Assembly (NCBI GenBank): GCA_015956445.1
Contig: WIUZ02000006.1
Span: 1,798,001-1,862,000, forward strand
DNA length: 64,000 nucleotides
Reading direction: 5' to 3'
From: Thelephora terrestris
Lineage: Eukaryota > Basidiomycota > Agaricomycetes > Thelephorales > Thelephoraceae
In this document: positions 46,295-57,658 of the stretch, in pieces
Layout: each line of letters begins with the position of its first letter
Position numbering within the stretch: the first letter of the stretch is position 1
The notes under the pieces: generated by a model
Told to the model about the DNA's origin: nothing
The model's input: only the letters and a program-made list of their open reading frames with translations
Databases searched by the model: none
Program-made: the position numbers and the translations under genes

Positions 46295-48473
46295 GGTGTG
46301 TTGGGGCAGAAAAGAGACGGCGGGCGTCATGAGAACGGGGGTCCATTATAACGAATGACCATTAGATTTAGTAAGCTCGCTGAACGTTGATGTGCAATAG
46401 CGACCATAAGGAGGTGATGCCCATACATCTGCTTTCAAATCAACAGACCGTTTTCCACAGGACACAACCACAATCAGGGGTTCGGCTTCCCAGCATGGTC
46501 TCGTGCCAGGTCTCTCAGCAGAACCCACTCCCCCCATAAAAATTGCAATTGGTCCCTGGAATCGACCGCGGGTCGTTGGCGACCCTGAAGACCGAGAATC
46601 AAAGGACTGGATGGGTTTATCTGAGTATGCCGGGGGCCGATGTGTCACAAACGAGCCGGTGCCGGGCCCCAATACCATCGAAATGGTAAACAAAATTTGG
46701 GGGCCATGTCCTGTGGAAAACGGCCTATCGGTGCAAAGGCAGCTGTTACCCTTCGGAAGATGTCGGTGAGTACTCACTAGCTGGATACACTGCTATCGTT
46801 CACGAGCGTCAGACTCTTTCTCAGCGTTTTCACTGCTTCTTGAACCAATCACATGAGAGCGCCGTACCTTGGGTATGTATCATTGCGTTGGATTGTGTTA
46901 CGGCCGTTCGACGGCTCGTTTGAAGAACGCCCAAGGTTTTTTTCGTCGCTTGCATGTGGGGCAGCTCGGCACTTCTAACATACTTCAGAACCCGTTGTTT
47001 TGGCCAAAAAAAAGGAGCGTACTTACGTACCAGAAACCCCCCTTGAGAGCGAATCCGAAAAACTTGGGAGTGTCCAGCACTAGTACCCATCCTGACCAAT
47101 CCGGCGTGTAATCACCACGACTGAATTGATTGGACGTCTCTGATGATCGGCCGGAGCACTTATGCACTTGACTTGCTAGTTAGCTGGCGTTTGTAGACAG
47201 ACCAATCTATCACCATTGAAAAAAAAAGATCGGCCGGAGAGTGACGGCGCCTGCGAGTCAGTCAGATTGGAACGGTATATATCATCATGGACCCACCCAA
47301 GGAGATGCCGCTTCCTTCGATTCACGAAGGAAGAGATCGAGAGCCCTTCCAATAAGCATTTAGACACATCAGCTCAGGTACCAGGTCTAGTCACATCCGC
47401 AGCGCAGCGCAGTCGATACCATCCAAGATTCTCCGAGAGTCGCATTGTAAGGGTGGCTGGGCAATTCACCCCGCCCTTCGCAGCCTTCCTCTTGGACCAC
47501 GCACCATGCCGTACTAATAAGTCCATCAACCTTTCGGTTCTTGGCTCGGTAAGTACCTGGTGCATCCAATGGGTTCTAATCATCTGTTCCTTGGTGAGAA
47601 AGCAGGTATGTGCCCACGGCAACTACAACACAAGGATTCCAAATACCAGCACAAAGCAGGGTTATAAGGTATCTGTCGCTCCCCCGGTAGCGCCTAGCCG
47701 TGGAATTACAAACGACTGCCCATTGTGTCCCGGTAGCAGCTAACGCCCTCGTGTAGCATCCAAAGTCAGCCGCAATTACCGAGTAACTTCCCAAGACATT
47801 CGAAGTCTTCAAAGCGTAGAATATCCTGGCTTGAAAAAAAGGAAACGTCAGGGCCTCGACCGTCGTTATCTGTGGTTCGGGCTGACTCGATGCACCGGCG
47901 GTTCAGAAGCGTTGTTGGATATCTCCCCGCACCCCGCTGTGACCACTACAAGCGTCCAAGGATATACTTCGCTCGCTTGTATGACACAATGCTCAAAGTA
48001 TGGATGATCTTCGCCGCGATGGTGTTCGTGAGACCCGCGTCTTTTCCATGGACGTTCTCTTCCTCGAACCGGATGGAGAGGTGCCATCGGTGACCGTGCC
48101 GGCAAGAGGCGAAAAACCGTCCGAAATTTCGTCAACAAGTGTATCCCGGCCACTGAAACTTTGATGATGACTGAAGGGTTTCTATACATCCAGCCAGAAA
48201 GCTGTTCGTTGGCTGAGGGCAATAGATCTGAAACTCGTGAGGGTAGAAGTTTAACGCGTCCTGAATTAAGCACCGTCAGACACACGAGCACAGCATTGCG
48301 CACAGCGCGCCCAGAGCGCGGAATCCCGACCCTCCAGGGCGTGTTACGACGTTCCTAAACGATATATACGCAAGCATCACCCGGGACACAGCCGTCCTCC
48401 CCCAAAAATCCACAGCGGAATCCCGCGCTGTAAATTTACAAATCAGAAAGCAACGGACCTTACGCGGCATAAT
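46295..48473. other. 2.2 kb gene-poor stretch
   Basis: Between the 5' end of P450-2 and the 3' end of GH47. Open frames are at most about 175 codons, overlap on both strands and show no domain or biased composition that I recognise. There are several A-runs (near 46690, 47008, 47220, 47835). I see no tRNA or other RNA gene here. Confidence 0.5.
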
Positions 48474-50735
48474 CTACGGAATCCCAAACAGCGATTTCTC
48501 CTCGGGCGTCCACTTGAAAACGGGCAGCGGATGAGCTTCGGTGTTGAACACCCACTTGTCTAAATCGAACGGATCGTGGTCTTGGAACGCGAGGTAAAGG
48601 TACTTGATCCTAAGTTCCGTATGCGTCAGTCACTTTCAGTCTGGAAGGGCAAGGCTAAACCTACGTTTCCGCAAGGAAGAAACTGGAACGCGTGGTTGTT
48701 TTCAGTAAGGAACCTGTCGCAAAGGTCATGTCATGCTTACCTCGGCATCTCATCCACCTTGACTACATCTCCATTCCCCTCGATCCTGACGGAAGCATAC
48801 CCACTCTCGGTCTTCGTGTGCTTCTCGATAGACTCAAAAATCCTCCAAGCGTACTCTCTCCACCGACGTTCCCCCGTCGTCCTCCACAAAAAGTAGAGCG
48901 ATTCCACAGTCTACCAATGACGGTAAGTTGTCCTCTAGCCAGAAATGGCGGAATTGGAGACTCACCTCCGGCCTGAGCTTGTACGAAGCATCCCTCATCC
49001 AATAATCCATCTCAGCGTGTTTCTTATACTCCGAATCCGGTTCTGAGAGCGGGATAACCACGGGCTCTTTCTTCCCAAGTCCCGGTATGGGACCACGCCC
49101 GCCGTGCATCCTCCACTTTTCCATTACTTCCATCCACGGCGTGCCGCCGGGCACGAGCAAAACCTCGTCCGGACAAAGCCCCGAAGGTTGATCCGCGTAC
49201 GTCAGGTAACAAGACTCCGTCAAGCCCTTTGCCGCCCACATATGGAGCTTTTTGAGGTTATATTTGGATAGAAGCGCGTATCCGTCACGGTCAGTGGGAG
49301 AGAGGTCTGCAGCAAGGCCGAGGTAATCGATACCAAGGGAGGGAAGGTTGTCAAGTGGGAGCTGGTGAGCGCCGAGGGCCAACAGACCAGGCAAGAAGCA
49401 AGAGAGATGTTCGAAAACGCCGCTAGGGGCACCGTGGGTTAAGCGGAGGTCTGTAACATAGAGCATGTGGCGCGTAGGAGATAAATATAAGAGATTGTTG
49501 ATGACGAAAGTCGTAAACTTGAGATCTGACAAGTTAATATGATGTTAGATCCATGCCAATGCGTGGGTGAGGGAAAGCTTTACACAGCTCAAGGTTTGCC
49601 TTGTCGGTTCTCCCTGTTAGGAGGTATTGCTTTAGGGTGTACTCGTGCGCGCTGTCTGCAGCAGCCCCCACGGATAGCTCCTCTAGGGTGATGTCGCGTC
49701 AAGTTACACGATAGGATATTGACCATTGGGTGAAGAGACCCACGGCTTTGCACCTGCCCAGTCCTGAGTGACCAGCGGGTGGGAAACATCCCACCTGTTG
49801 AGGTGAGATTACCTGTGGCCAACAAGGTATTCACCCGAGCGACCTAAGGGTTCTCAGTTCCTTGTCGCACAGAAGATAGGAGCAATTTCCACCTTTTCCC
49901 AATATTCTTTCTTCTTCGAGGCTTGTGCAATTGCCGTGTACTCTAATTGGAAACTCGCGATCTCTGCTAGAATACCATAATCTGGACCCAGTGTCGCGCC
50001 ACTGACGCGTGAAGCGTCAGATGGGTTGGACCTTAGTGTCTGGAGAGGGGACTCACGAGATCGGGTTGACGGCGTAATAAGGAAAGCCAGTGGAAGAGTT
50101 GAAGACAGGAGAGAGGACGCGTGCCAGCTCGTCCGCTTTCTCGAGGAGGATGGGTTCCTTGGATAGAGCGTACGCGGACATTAATCCGCCAAGATACCGG
50201 ATCACGGTTTCGAAAAACGGGGCGTATTCGTCCATCTTTCGTTCGAATTTCGTGGTTTTTACAAGCTCCAAGGCACGCCTGAACTCTTCATCGAAACCCA
50301 GTATAATCATGGTATCTAGAGAATCGAACGCGGTGACACCCCATCCATTGAACCTTGGGGTGGGATGAGAAACTGGTGAAGCTAGGGTGGGCGCGTAACT
50401 TACTTCATTTCGGTTGTGTTTGTGAGGGGAAGGAGTTCATCTTGGGGGAACGCATAGGTTTCGTAACCGTGGTACGCATGGGCGAAGGCTCGTTTGACCG
50501 CGTCGGCTCGAGCAGCCCAATCCACGTTCCGATCTGGGACATCGAATTCGGTATCTTCCACTGGATGTGTCGGCCATGGGCGGGTCGGAGGCGTGTATGC
50601 TCGATAAAAGGTGACCAGGAAACCTAGACCGATGGCGAGGATAAAGTAGCTACGCCAGGTGAGCATCTTTCGCCATGAGCCGGATCCGCGTGAGTAGCGA
50701 AGGCGAACGTAGAGGTCATGCAACTGCGAGACCAT
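48474..50735 (-). CDS. GH47 class I alpha-1,2-mannosidase, 9 exons
   Basis: Type II membrane enzyme trimming alpha-1,2-mannose from N-glycans in the ER/Golgi; 602 aa. Exons (minus): 50735-50404, 50353-50057, 50001-49893, 49843-49754, 49680-49584, 49525-48966, 48910-48741, 48682-48665, 48609-48474. After a short cytosolic tail comes a membrane segment ([18 protein letters not shown], about 30-47), then [95 protein letters not shown] and finally [11 protein letters not shown], whose Thr binds the calcium ion in this family. All family blocks are present in order. Exon 8 has only 18 nt. Upstream neighbour ERV1 is on the same strand. A middle part of exon 6 recurs as relics in S1-S3. Confidence 0.94.
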
Positions 50736-51088
50736 TGTCGATGGAGAGGGATTGATAGACGGATGGATTTATCGCATTCACGGGTCGGTGAGATAGTGAT
50801 AGATGGGAATGGGGACGAATGAGCGGATGAGGCAGAGTGCTATGGTCGTTGCCGAGGGATTGATCGTTCGGGTGACAGTCTGATCCTTGGCTGTAGTGTG
50901 CGCATCTGTGCGCATCCGGCAAACGATGAGTGAGTGGGGGATGTGCTATCTAATACATTATTCAGGATTGTATGCTACGGTTGTATAGTTTACTAACGTT
51001 CGTGAGTGGCGTGTACATCGCCGCTCTGCAGAAAGGATTTGAGTGAGCGACGAACATAGACAACGCTCGAATACTCACGATTCAGAGC

Positions 51089-51643
51089 TCAATCGCAACT
51101 TCCATCCGGAGGGCCATCCTTCCATCGCTCATCCACCTTTGCGCAATCGAATTTCTCCTTCCCCAGCCTGACGTTGACGTCGTTGTGCCTCTCACATAAC
51201 CACTTGCTCAACTCCGACCTACTCCCGACCCTCGGAGGGTGTTCTTTCATGTTCTCCCCGAGATGAGAAGCGCAGTGTCCGCAAGGGTAAAGCGTCGGTA
51301 GAGACCTTAATAAGCTGAGCATGGACGCCCGTTGGGTTACTGTGGGCTTGTCCGGATAGTAAGCAGCAGTGGTGTGAAGGAACGTCCATGTGGCACGACC
51401 GAGGTCTTCCACGTCCGGAGGACAATTGGCAGGTCGTGTGTTGGTGTCTGCTATAGCAGCTACCGTCGTGGCAGCTGCGGTCCCAGCGGCGGCGGCCTTC
51501 TTGGATTTTGACGTTCCTGGTGGTTTCCAGTTCCGAAAAGCCGTGCAAATCTTACAAGGCTTTCCGTCTGGCCCGATGACCATCCCAGGAGGCAGAGGCG
51601 CGCTCTTTGAGGTATCCGGTGTGGGAGGGTTTGGGTTACCCAT
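51089..51643 (-). CDS. ERV1: Erv1/ALR FAD-linked sulfhydryl oxidase
   Basis: 184 aa from the ATG at 51643 (MGNPNPPTPD), one exon. Erv1 reoxidises Mia40 in the mitochondrial intermembrane space and passes electrons to cytochrome c or oxygen. The N-terminal shuttle region carries GMVIGPDGKPCKICTAFRNW with a CxxC pair. The four-helix FAD domain follows: DLGRATWTFLHTTAAYYP, the active-site pair YPCGHCASHL, the FAD-contacting WLCERHNDVNVRLGK, and a last Cys pair reduced to FDCAK...GSCD. An in-frame ATG 37 codons upstream exists, but the family usually begins close to the shuttle motif, so the shorter start is preferred. Divergent from the kinase gene, 552 bp apart. Confidence 0.93.
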   Translation of the reverse strand: MGNPNPPTPDTSKSAPLPPGMVIGPDGKPCKICTAFRNWKPPGTSKSKKAAAAGTAAATTVAAIADTNTRPANCPPDVEDLGRATWTFLHTTAAYYPDKPTVTQRASMLSLLRSLPTLYPCGHCASHLGENMKEHPPRVGSRSELSKWLCERHNDVNVRLGKEKFDCAKVDERWKDGPPDGSCD

Positions 51644-52195
51644 CGCGATGGTATGTGCTGAGCAATCGACGACAGGCTTCGTACCGCCCTGATCGAGGGC
51701 GGCTAGAGTGACGCAATCACGGCTCGAGCGTGTCAGCGGCCCAGTGGCCCACAAAACTTTGAAATCTCATAAACGACTACAGCGCGTAATAGGGAACAGC
51801 TGGGGACAAAAGGATAGAATGCAGGCCAGTTTTGTACAGAGGAGATCGATAGATCGCGTCCGAACTTGGACCTAGATCTCGACCGGATCTATTAATCCAA
51901 GTACACCAACCCACGCGTTTGTCTACCAAAGCACATAAAACGTCCCACCTCAAACCTCCTCCGCCTCCATCAGTCCCCTCCCCAGGTTCACCCTGAAGTT
52001 CAATCTCGCGCAACGGCGGAATTGGCAAAGACATGAGAGCCACGTGACGAACACGAACGCGTGACAGCCCGTCACTTCCAACAAAGTTCAACACACCAGA
52101 ACCGCTTTCGCTCTGCATCACCGACTTCTTCAAGTGGCTTGTCCACCCACTCCCCCAAATACTCCTCCCCCACCACCACCCCGGCCTTCCAGACA
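51644..52195. promoter_or_regulatory. Divergent intergenic region between ERV1 and the NIMA kinase
   Basis: 552 bp that must hold both promoters. A pyrimidine/CA-rich run (CACCCACTCCCCC, CACCACCACC, 52140-52180) lies directly upstream of the kinase ATG, as is common at fungal transcription starts. No clear TATA box. A reverse frame across 51777-52196 has no recognisable content. Confidence 0.45.
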
Positions 52196-55000
52196 ATGTC
52201 GACGCTGCTAAACCTCTACGAGCCGCTGGACGTCATCGGTAATGGATCCTTCGGCATAATTCGAAAAGTAAAGCGCAAGTCTGACGGTCTGGCAAGTTCC
52301 CCCTAACCCACCCCTCCACTCCCCGTCACAGGACTCACACCACGTAACCACAGATTTTCGCCAGGAAAGAACTGTATTTCGAACGCATGTCGGACCGCGA
52401 CAAGAAACAAATTGTCGCTGAAGTGTGAGCACGCTTTTTTCATCATACGCCCTTACGACATCCTCGTGTTCATCAAGACACCACTCCCTCATTCCCAATT
52501 CATTAGCAACATTTTGAAAGATCTTCAGCACGAGCATATAGTGCGGTATCACGACAGATACGTCGACCGAGATGCCGGCGTGCTCTATATTCTAATGGAG
52601 TACTGTGGGGGAGGGGACCTTTCGAGTGTGATCAAGCAGTCGCAACGGCAGAACAAGACTATACCCGAGGAGCTCATCTGGAATTACTTCATGCAGATCT
52701 TGCTCGCCTTGAGCTACTGCCACCACCCTAATGGTCACTCGAGGTCTGGAAGTTCGAGCACAGGCACCGACAGCGAATGCGGAAAGGATAAACGCCCCCA
52801 GATTTTACATCGTGACCTCAAACCCGACAACGGTAAGGCGCAACCCCTACTCCCGTACCTATTACTGAATCCCACCAGTGTTCTTGGACGAGAACAACAG
52901 AGTTAAACTCGGCGACTTCGGCCTCTCAAAGGCCCTCGCCCAGGCTAGCTTTGCGCAAACCTACGTTGGGGTGAGTGCGTTCGCATAACAGATGCTAGAG
53001 GACGGGTTCCAACTTTGAATTTTCCAGACACCCTATTACATGTCACCAGAACTCATGCAGGAGAAAGCCTACGATTCCAAATCCGACATCTGGTCCCTAG
53101 GCTGCCTGATATATGAACTATGCGCACTAAAGCCGCCATTCCACGAGGCCAAAACCCACTCAGAGCTGAGTATCCTCGTCCGCAACGGACGAATACCTCC
53201 ACTCCCTCGGGGATACAGCCAAGCTCTTTCGAACACCATCAAGGCCATGTTAAGTCAGAATGTACGTCCTTTACATCCATCTCTTCGACAATCCTAAATC
53301 CGCTCTCATCCAGCCTGCCATGAGACCTTCAGCCGCCCAACTCTTACAACACGAACGGATCGACCTCGCATACAAAGTGACGGAAGCAGAGAAGATGTAT
53401 GCTGTTTGCAAAGCATCTATTATTCAATTGCTGAAATTGCCATTAGGATCGCCAGGATCAAGACCCACCGAGCGGCGGTTACGGCTCGGGAAGAAGCGGT
53501 TCAATCGCGCGAGACCGCTCTTACCGAGAAGGAGACCCAGCTTGCGTCTCTATTACAACTCAAGGATGCAGAAATCTCCGCCCTGCAACAACTCATTTCC
53601 ACCGCAGATGAACGGCATCGGCACGTGGTAGAGGCGCGGATTCGGGACGCTGTGTCGCAGAGAGAGGAGGAATTGCGGGCCTTGGTCGTGAGGCATCAGC
53701 AGGAGGTATCTGCCGCGATGGCGAAGCGCGAGGAAGAGTTGATGGAAGCCGTTAAGCGAAGGGAGGAGGAGCTGCGCGTGGCTTGGATTCAACGAGAACA
53801 GGAGATCCGAGATGAAATGAGCACTGCGGTTGAAGAACGGATGGAGTGGGTGAGGAAGCAGATGGAGGAGGTCGAGGAGGAAAGGCGGAGATTAGACGCT
53901 ACCCGAACCGAGGTAGAGAACAAGGTGAAGGTAATCAGCGACGGCGCTGCTGTGGAAAAGCCCGGTATGGATTTTCGATTATTTATCATGAAGCCCTATC
54001 TCTTATCGACATCACTCAAGGCGGAAGGAAGGAGAAGACGTACCTCGAGGAAGTCAAGAACGTCCTCGCCCCATTATCACGGTTAGCAGCCCTGTCGCCG
54101 GAAGACCCACCGCCCAAACCGCCAGTCAGCATGCTCACAAGACCCATGGCCGACTTCAAGACGCCACTCACACGGAAGGTCGGTAAGACGCCGTTCGACA
54201 GCGGTCTTCCGCTGGGTTCTGCCATGAAGGGAGTCGTTCTCACATCTACCGGGGAAACGCTTACCACCCCGGCCCCTGCGCAATTCACAAACCTGTTTGT
54301 CGCCACGCCCAAGGTTGGGCTGCACTTTGAGAAGATCTTTGATGAATCCTACGAGGAGGAAGATACCCAGAAACCCGAGGAGCCGACACAGGATGAGGAG
54401 ATATCGGAGGCTCCATCAGATACCCAGAACGCGCCACCAACACCATCAAAACCAGAACGCAAGACTTCATCGTCATCGGCCAAAAAGCTCACGAGAACAA
54501 CCTCCGTCACCGCACTCAAATCCACTAGCTCCAGCTCCTCATCGTCAAAAACCACCACGACCCGCGCTTCATCCACCCGAACACGACGGACATCCCTGAT
54601 ACCCACACCACCGACGAAAACGGGGCTCACGAGAACGACGAGCGCGAGCGGTATCGCACACCAACGTTCGAGCTCTGAGCAGCCGACAGCTTCGTCCTCA
54701 AGAATCTCTGTTTCGGCCATGGGGACGTTGACGAGGACAAAGTCTTCCCAGGTCGCGGTTTTGCAGTCTTCGCCGATCCAGTGGGATCTGCAAGATGAAG
54801 AGAACCTGCCGAGCCCGTTCTTGAAGAAAGCAGAGAAGGAGAGACAGCGGGCGGCCACTTTCTCTCATCTCAGAGAACAACCACAAAGGAAGGCCAAGAC
54901 CACGACGGTGACGGGGCCTGTTCCAAAGAGGAGACCGAGTGAACAGAACATCCTGCGAGCGTATGCGGCGGCGAATGCGATGACTAAAGGGGGATCGTAG
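52196..55000 (+). CDS. NIMA-family serine/threonine kinase (Nek2/KIN3-like), 8 exons
   Basis: Mitotic kinase of 799 aa. Exons: 52196-52291, 52354-52424, 52507-52832, 52879-52970, 53028-53261, 53314-53396, 53447-53964, 54021-55000; phases agree. Catalytic domain at residues about 8-300: glycine loop [12 protein letters not shown], VAxK-equivalent [21 protein letters not shown], activation-loop end [20 protein letters not shown]. As in Neks, the APE motif is SPE. A Ser/Gly insert ([13 protein letters not shown]) sits before HRDL. A long heptad-like Glu/Arg coiled coil follows (exon 7, QREEEL repeats), then a Ser/Thr/Pro-rich tail. The first intron uses GCAAGT, i.e. a GC-AG intron. Coiled coil and tail fit fungal NIMA, where they serve dimerisation and turnover. 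Confidence 0.94.
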
Positions 55001-55300
55001 GGTTATTGCTGTCTGTATACTTATTCTCATCTGTCACCCTGTTATTCTATGCGCTTTAATCTGTGGTTTTTCATACTTGACAATGGGGTATTCGGTTCTC
55101 GCATGGCCCAGTCCTCGTGAGAGACGGAAGATGAAAAGCGCGTGGGGTGCACGTGAATGATCGGTTTCAAATTTCAAAAGACGGCGCTGGATGGAGTCCA
55201 TTCGCCTCGAGGCTCTTCATAATCTTGTCTTGGGCCGTCCACCCAAAAGGATGCTCTCTTTCACCCTCCCATCACGTTCTTGACACACGATTACCTTTCC

Positions 55301-57253
55301 ATGGCGGGTTATTTCGACTATCGTGGAGTAAACTCCGGTCATCTCGAGGCTGGACCGAGCAGCTTCGTTCGCCCGCTTAACCTCTCAGATCGAAGATCCG
55401 GTGCCAGTACCTCTCACAACAGTCGCGCTAGTGGCGCGAGCGGCTTAACGTATGCTACCAACGGATCTGCCCCCAGCCAAGAGGAGAGCCGACGAAGTCC
55501 AGCTGAGCCCATCAGAGGGATGCCGACACCCGTGTTGGCGTCCCAAGGTTTGCGCCTGCGTGGAGAAGAGCGATACGACGACGACGAAGACGAGGAGGAG
55601 GAGGAGGAGGAGGAAGATGAAGATGTGGATACGGAGTATATGATGGTGGACGCGGATCTGTCGATGGTTTCGCAGTTTGGAGCGCAGAATCAGCCGCCGG
55701 CGTTGGGAGGCTTCCAGGAACCACCGCCGAAGGTGATGAACAACAAACCCGTGCCGGTGAAGGTGCAGGGTGGCCGCAAGGGCTTTGTCGGTGGGTTTTT
55801 TTCGGGACTTAAGCGCATACCGAGGATGTTGCGGAACCAACGAGGCCAGACCGTCCAACGACAGCCCAGCCACGACACAGTCTTGGAGTTGCCGGGGTTC
55901 GGAGAGGACTCTCCTAGCTACGATCCCTTTAGGGCGCACCCTCCTACCATCCCACAGCCACCCACCTCGATCCTTCACCATCCTCCGTCCATCTCACATC
56001 ATGCGCCGTCCATCCCGGCCAGCCGCCAAATCACTTCGATGCATTACTCCCAATACACCCACGACGAACGCACCGAACCTACCGCAAGTCCGATCTCACG
56101 CGATCCTAACGATTTCGATTCGGAAGAACTCGATCCGGACCACCACTCGAGGAGTGAAGAAGAGGAAGGAGACCAGCATTCGACGCATCAGCAATCCACC
56201 GCCGGTCATTCCGCTCACCTATCAACGCATCACTCTCACCATTCTACCCATCATTCAAACCATCCTTCGAATCAGGACTTGGGTCGCAAGTCTAACCACC
56301 ATTCCCGGCATCCCTCTCCTCACCCCTCTACTACTCCTTCACGTCCACACACTGCGCTCGATGGAGATACCACTCTCATTCATCAGACCCAGAACGACGA
56401 ACCCGACGCGGTTCCGGTCCACCCCCTTCCCACATCAGACTATAAGCGCATGGCACCCGAATCCGCGCCCTCGGAATCCGTCGCGGCCAGAGTCAACCGG
56501 ATCCAAAAGTTTATGACGGATGTTTACAATCTGCCATGGGTAGCCGGGCAGGTTACCGCCGATTTCTACCCCGAGCGTGACGGACGCAGATATCGCGGAA
56601 TGGACCCAGACGCGAAGAGGTTACCTAAGCCCGAGCTGACGTGGTATCCGTCTCTGCACAAGGATCTTGACTTGCTGGAAGGGGAGACCCCTCGGAGTGC
56701 ACCCGTGATGGCCCAACGTCGACAGGACGGACACAGACGCGCGCTGACGGAGTCTACGGTCACCCCAACGAGCGCTGCAGTCACCCAATCTGTTACCCCC
56801 AGCACAACCTACTCACCTCGTCGCTACTCGGTCAACTCAGAACCTACCCCTCGACACCCGCGACACACCCGTGATTTCAGACAGACTCACCATCGTCATC
56901 GCCGTCGCCACCGCGACAATTCACGACCCCATTCCCCTCCAATTTATCCCGTCCTCGCGAGTCCGCAGCCTTTGTATTTGTATCCAGGGCCAGCGAGTCC
57001 CCCCATGATGTCTATTCCTCAACCTCAGCTTGCCATCGGGTCGTCAGCCTCGTCTCCTAGGAGTAGAAGGGGCATCACGTCTCCCGCGGTGCCGGTTTAC
57101 ATGATCCCCGTGCCCGCTCCCGTTTATCAACCGATGTCCGGCCTCACCTATGCTGCCCCACAACCCCCACAATCTCAACCAGCACATTCACAACCAGCAC
57201 AATCGCAGCCGGCGCAATCGCAACCGGCCACGAATCCTCCCACGTCGGCTTGA
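55301..57253 (+). CDS. Low-complexity basidiomycete protein of unknown function, intact copy
   Basis: 650 aa, single exon from ATG 55301 (MAGYFDYRGVNSGH). I do not recognise a named domain. Visible parts are an acidic run of Asp/Glu (about residues 88-110), a glycine/basic stretch GGFFSGLKRIPRMLRN, a His/Ser-rich region (SHHSTHHSNHPSNQ), a compact ordered-looking block RVNRIQKFMTDVYNLPWVAG...FYPERDGRRYRGMD, and a Pro/Tyr/Gln tail with PVYMIPVPAPVYQPMSG and SQPA repeats. The ordered block and the N-terminus are probably what is conserved. 300 bp behind the NIMA kinase on the same strand and tail to tail with NLR-5. Two truncated copies (A, B) sit behind NLR-3 and NLR-4. Confidence 0.8.
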   Translation: MAGYFDYRGVNSGHLEAGPSSFVRPLNLSDRRSGASTSHNSRASGASGLTYATNGSAPSQEESRRSPAEPIRGMPTPVLASQGLRLRGEERYDDDEDEEEEEEEEDEDVDTEYMMVDADLSMVSQFGAQNQPPALGGFQEPPPKVMNNKPVPVKVQGGRKGFVGGFFSGLKRIPRMLRNQRGQTVQRQPSHDTVLELPGFGEDSPSYDPFRAHPPTIPQPPTSILHHPPSISHHAPSIPASRQITSMHYSQYTHDERTEPTASPISRDPNDFDSEELDPDHHSRSEEEEGDQHSTHQQSTAGHSAHLSTHHSHHSTHHSNHPSNQDLGRKSNHHSRHPSPHPSTTPSRPHTALDGDTTLIHQTQNDEPDAVPVHPLPTSDYKRMAPESAPSESVAARVNRIQKFMTDVYNLPWVAGQVTADFYPERDGRRYRGMDPDAKRLPKPELTWYPSLHKDLDLLEGETPRSAPVMAQRRQDGHRRALTESTVTPTSAAVTQSVTPSTTYSPRRYSVNSEPTPRHPRHTRDFRQTHHRHRRRHRDNSRPHSPPIYPVLASPQPLYLYPGPASPPMMSIPQPQLAIGSSASSPRSRRGITSPAVPVYMIPVPAPVYQPMSGLTYAAPQPPQSQPAHSQPAQSQPAQSQPATNPPTSA

Positions 57254-57658
57254 TGTCGTTGTATCAGTACTTATGTTTTATCAGTCATGTAGTTTTTTGC
57301 GGATCTTGTCTTTGTATAGCTCTTGGGCTCTCGATTATTACTGTAGTGTTGCACACTAGGTCTAATCTATTGGGACACTTACACCACACCAGTCAGAGAT
57401 CAATTTATGTTCAAGGTGAGGAAATTCATGATAATAGGCACACAGCGCAAGTGGCTGATCTTATCCTTCTGAACCCTATCAACGCTGTGCCTTTAGAGAC
57501 TTGAAATTCATCTCTCTAGCTGTTCCGGACTTCTGTTTGATTAATGCAGTATTTCACGAGGGTCCTGGTGATTCGCAAAAACGTCTATACATACTACAAA
57601 CGACATCACCATCCTCTTTGCGGTAAAGAAAGCTCGAACATGGTGTCAAAAATACAGG
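57254..57658. other. Shared 3' intergenic region between two convergent genes
   Basis: 405 bp between the stop of the low-complexity gene and that of NLR-5. The same sequence, with scattered changes, follows NLR-3 (25849-26200) and NLR-4 (38996-39375), so it was duplicated together with both genes. No open frame. It probably contains both 3' untranslated regions. Confidence 0.65.

Noticed and set aside
46503-47743. Several open frames of 80-175 codons between P450-2 and GH47
   Set aside because: They overlap on both strands, lack splice-consistent continuation and have no domain or composition supporting a gene.
51644-51754. Upstream in-frame ATG giving ERV1 a 37-residue extension
   Set aside because: The extension has no targeting-like or conserved sequence, and the family starts close to the shuttle motif; the shorter start is preferred though not proven.
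55280-55300. Longer start (TTG) for the low-complexity gene
   Set aside because: A proper ATG at 55301 gives MAGYFDYRG, which looks like a natural start; TTG initiation is unlikely in a fungus.
55560-55640. GAC/GAG-rich run as a microsatellite
   Set aside because: It encodes an in-frame acidic run in the intact gene and is short; it is better described as low-complexity coding sequence.
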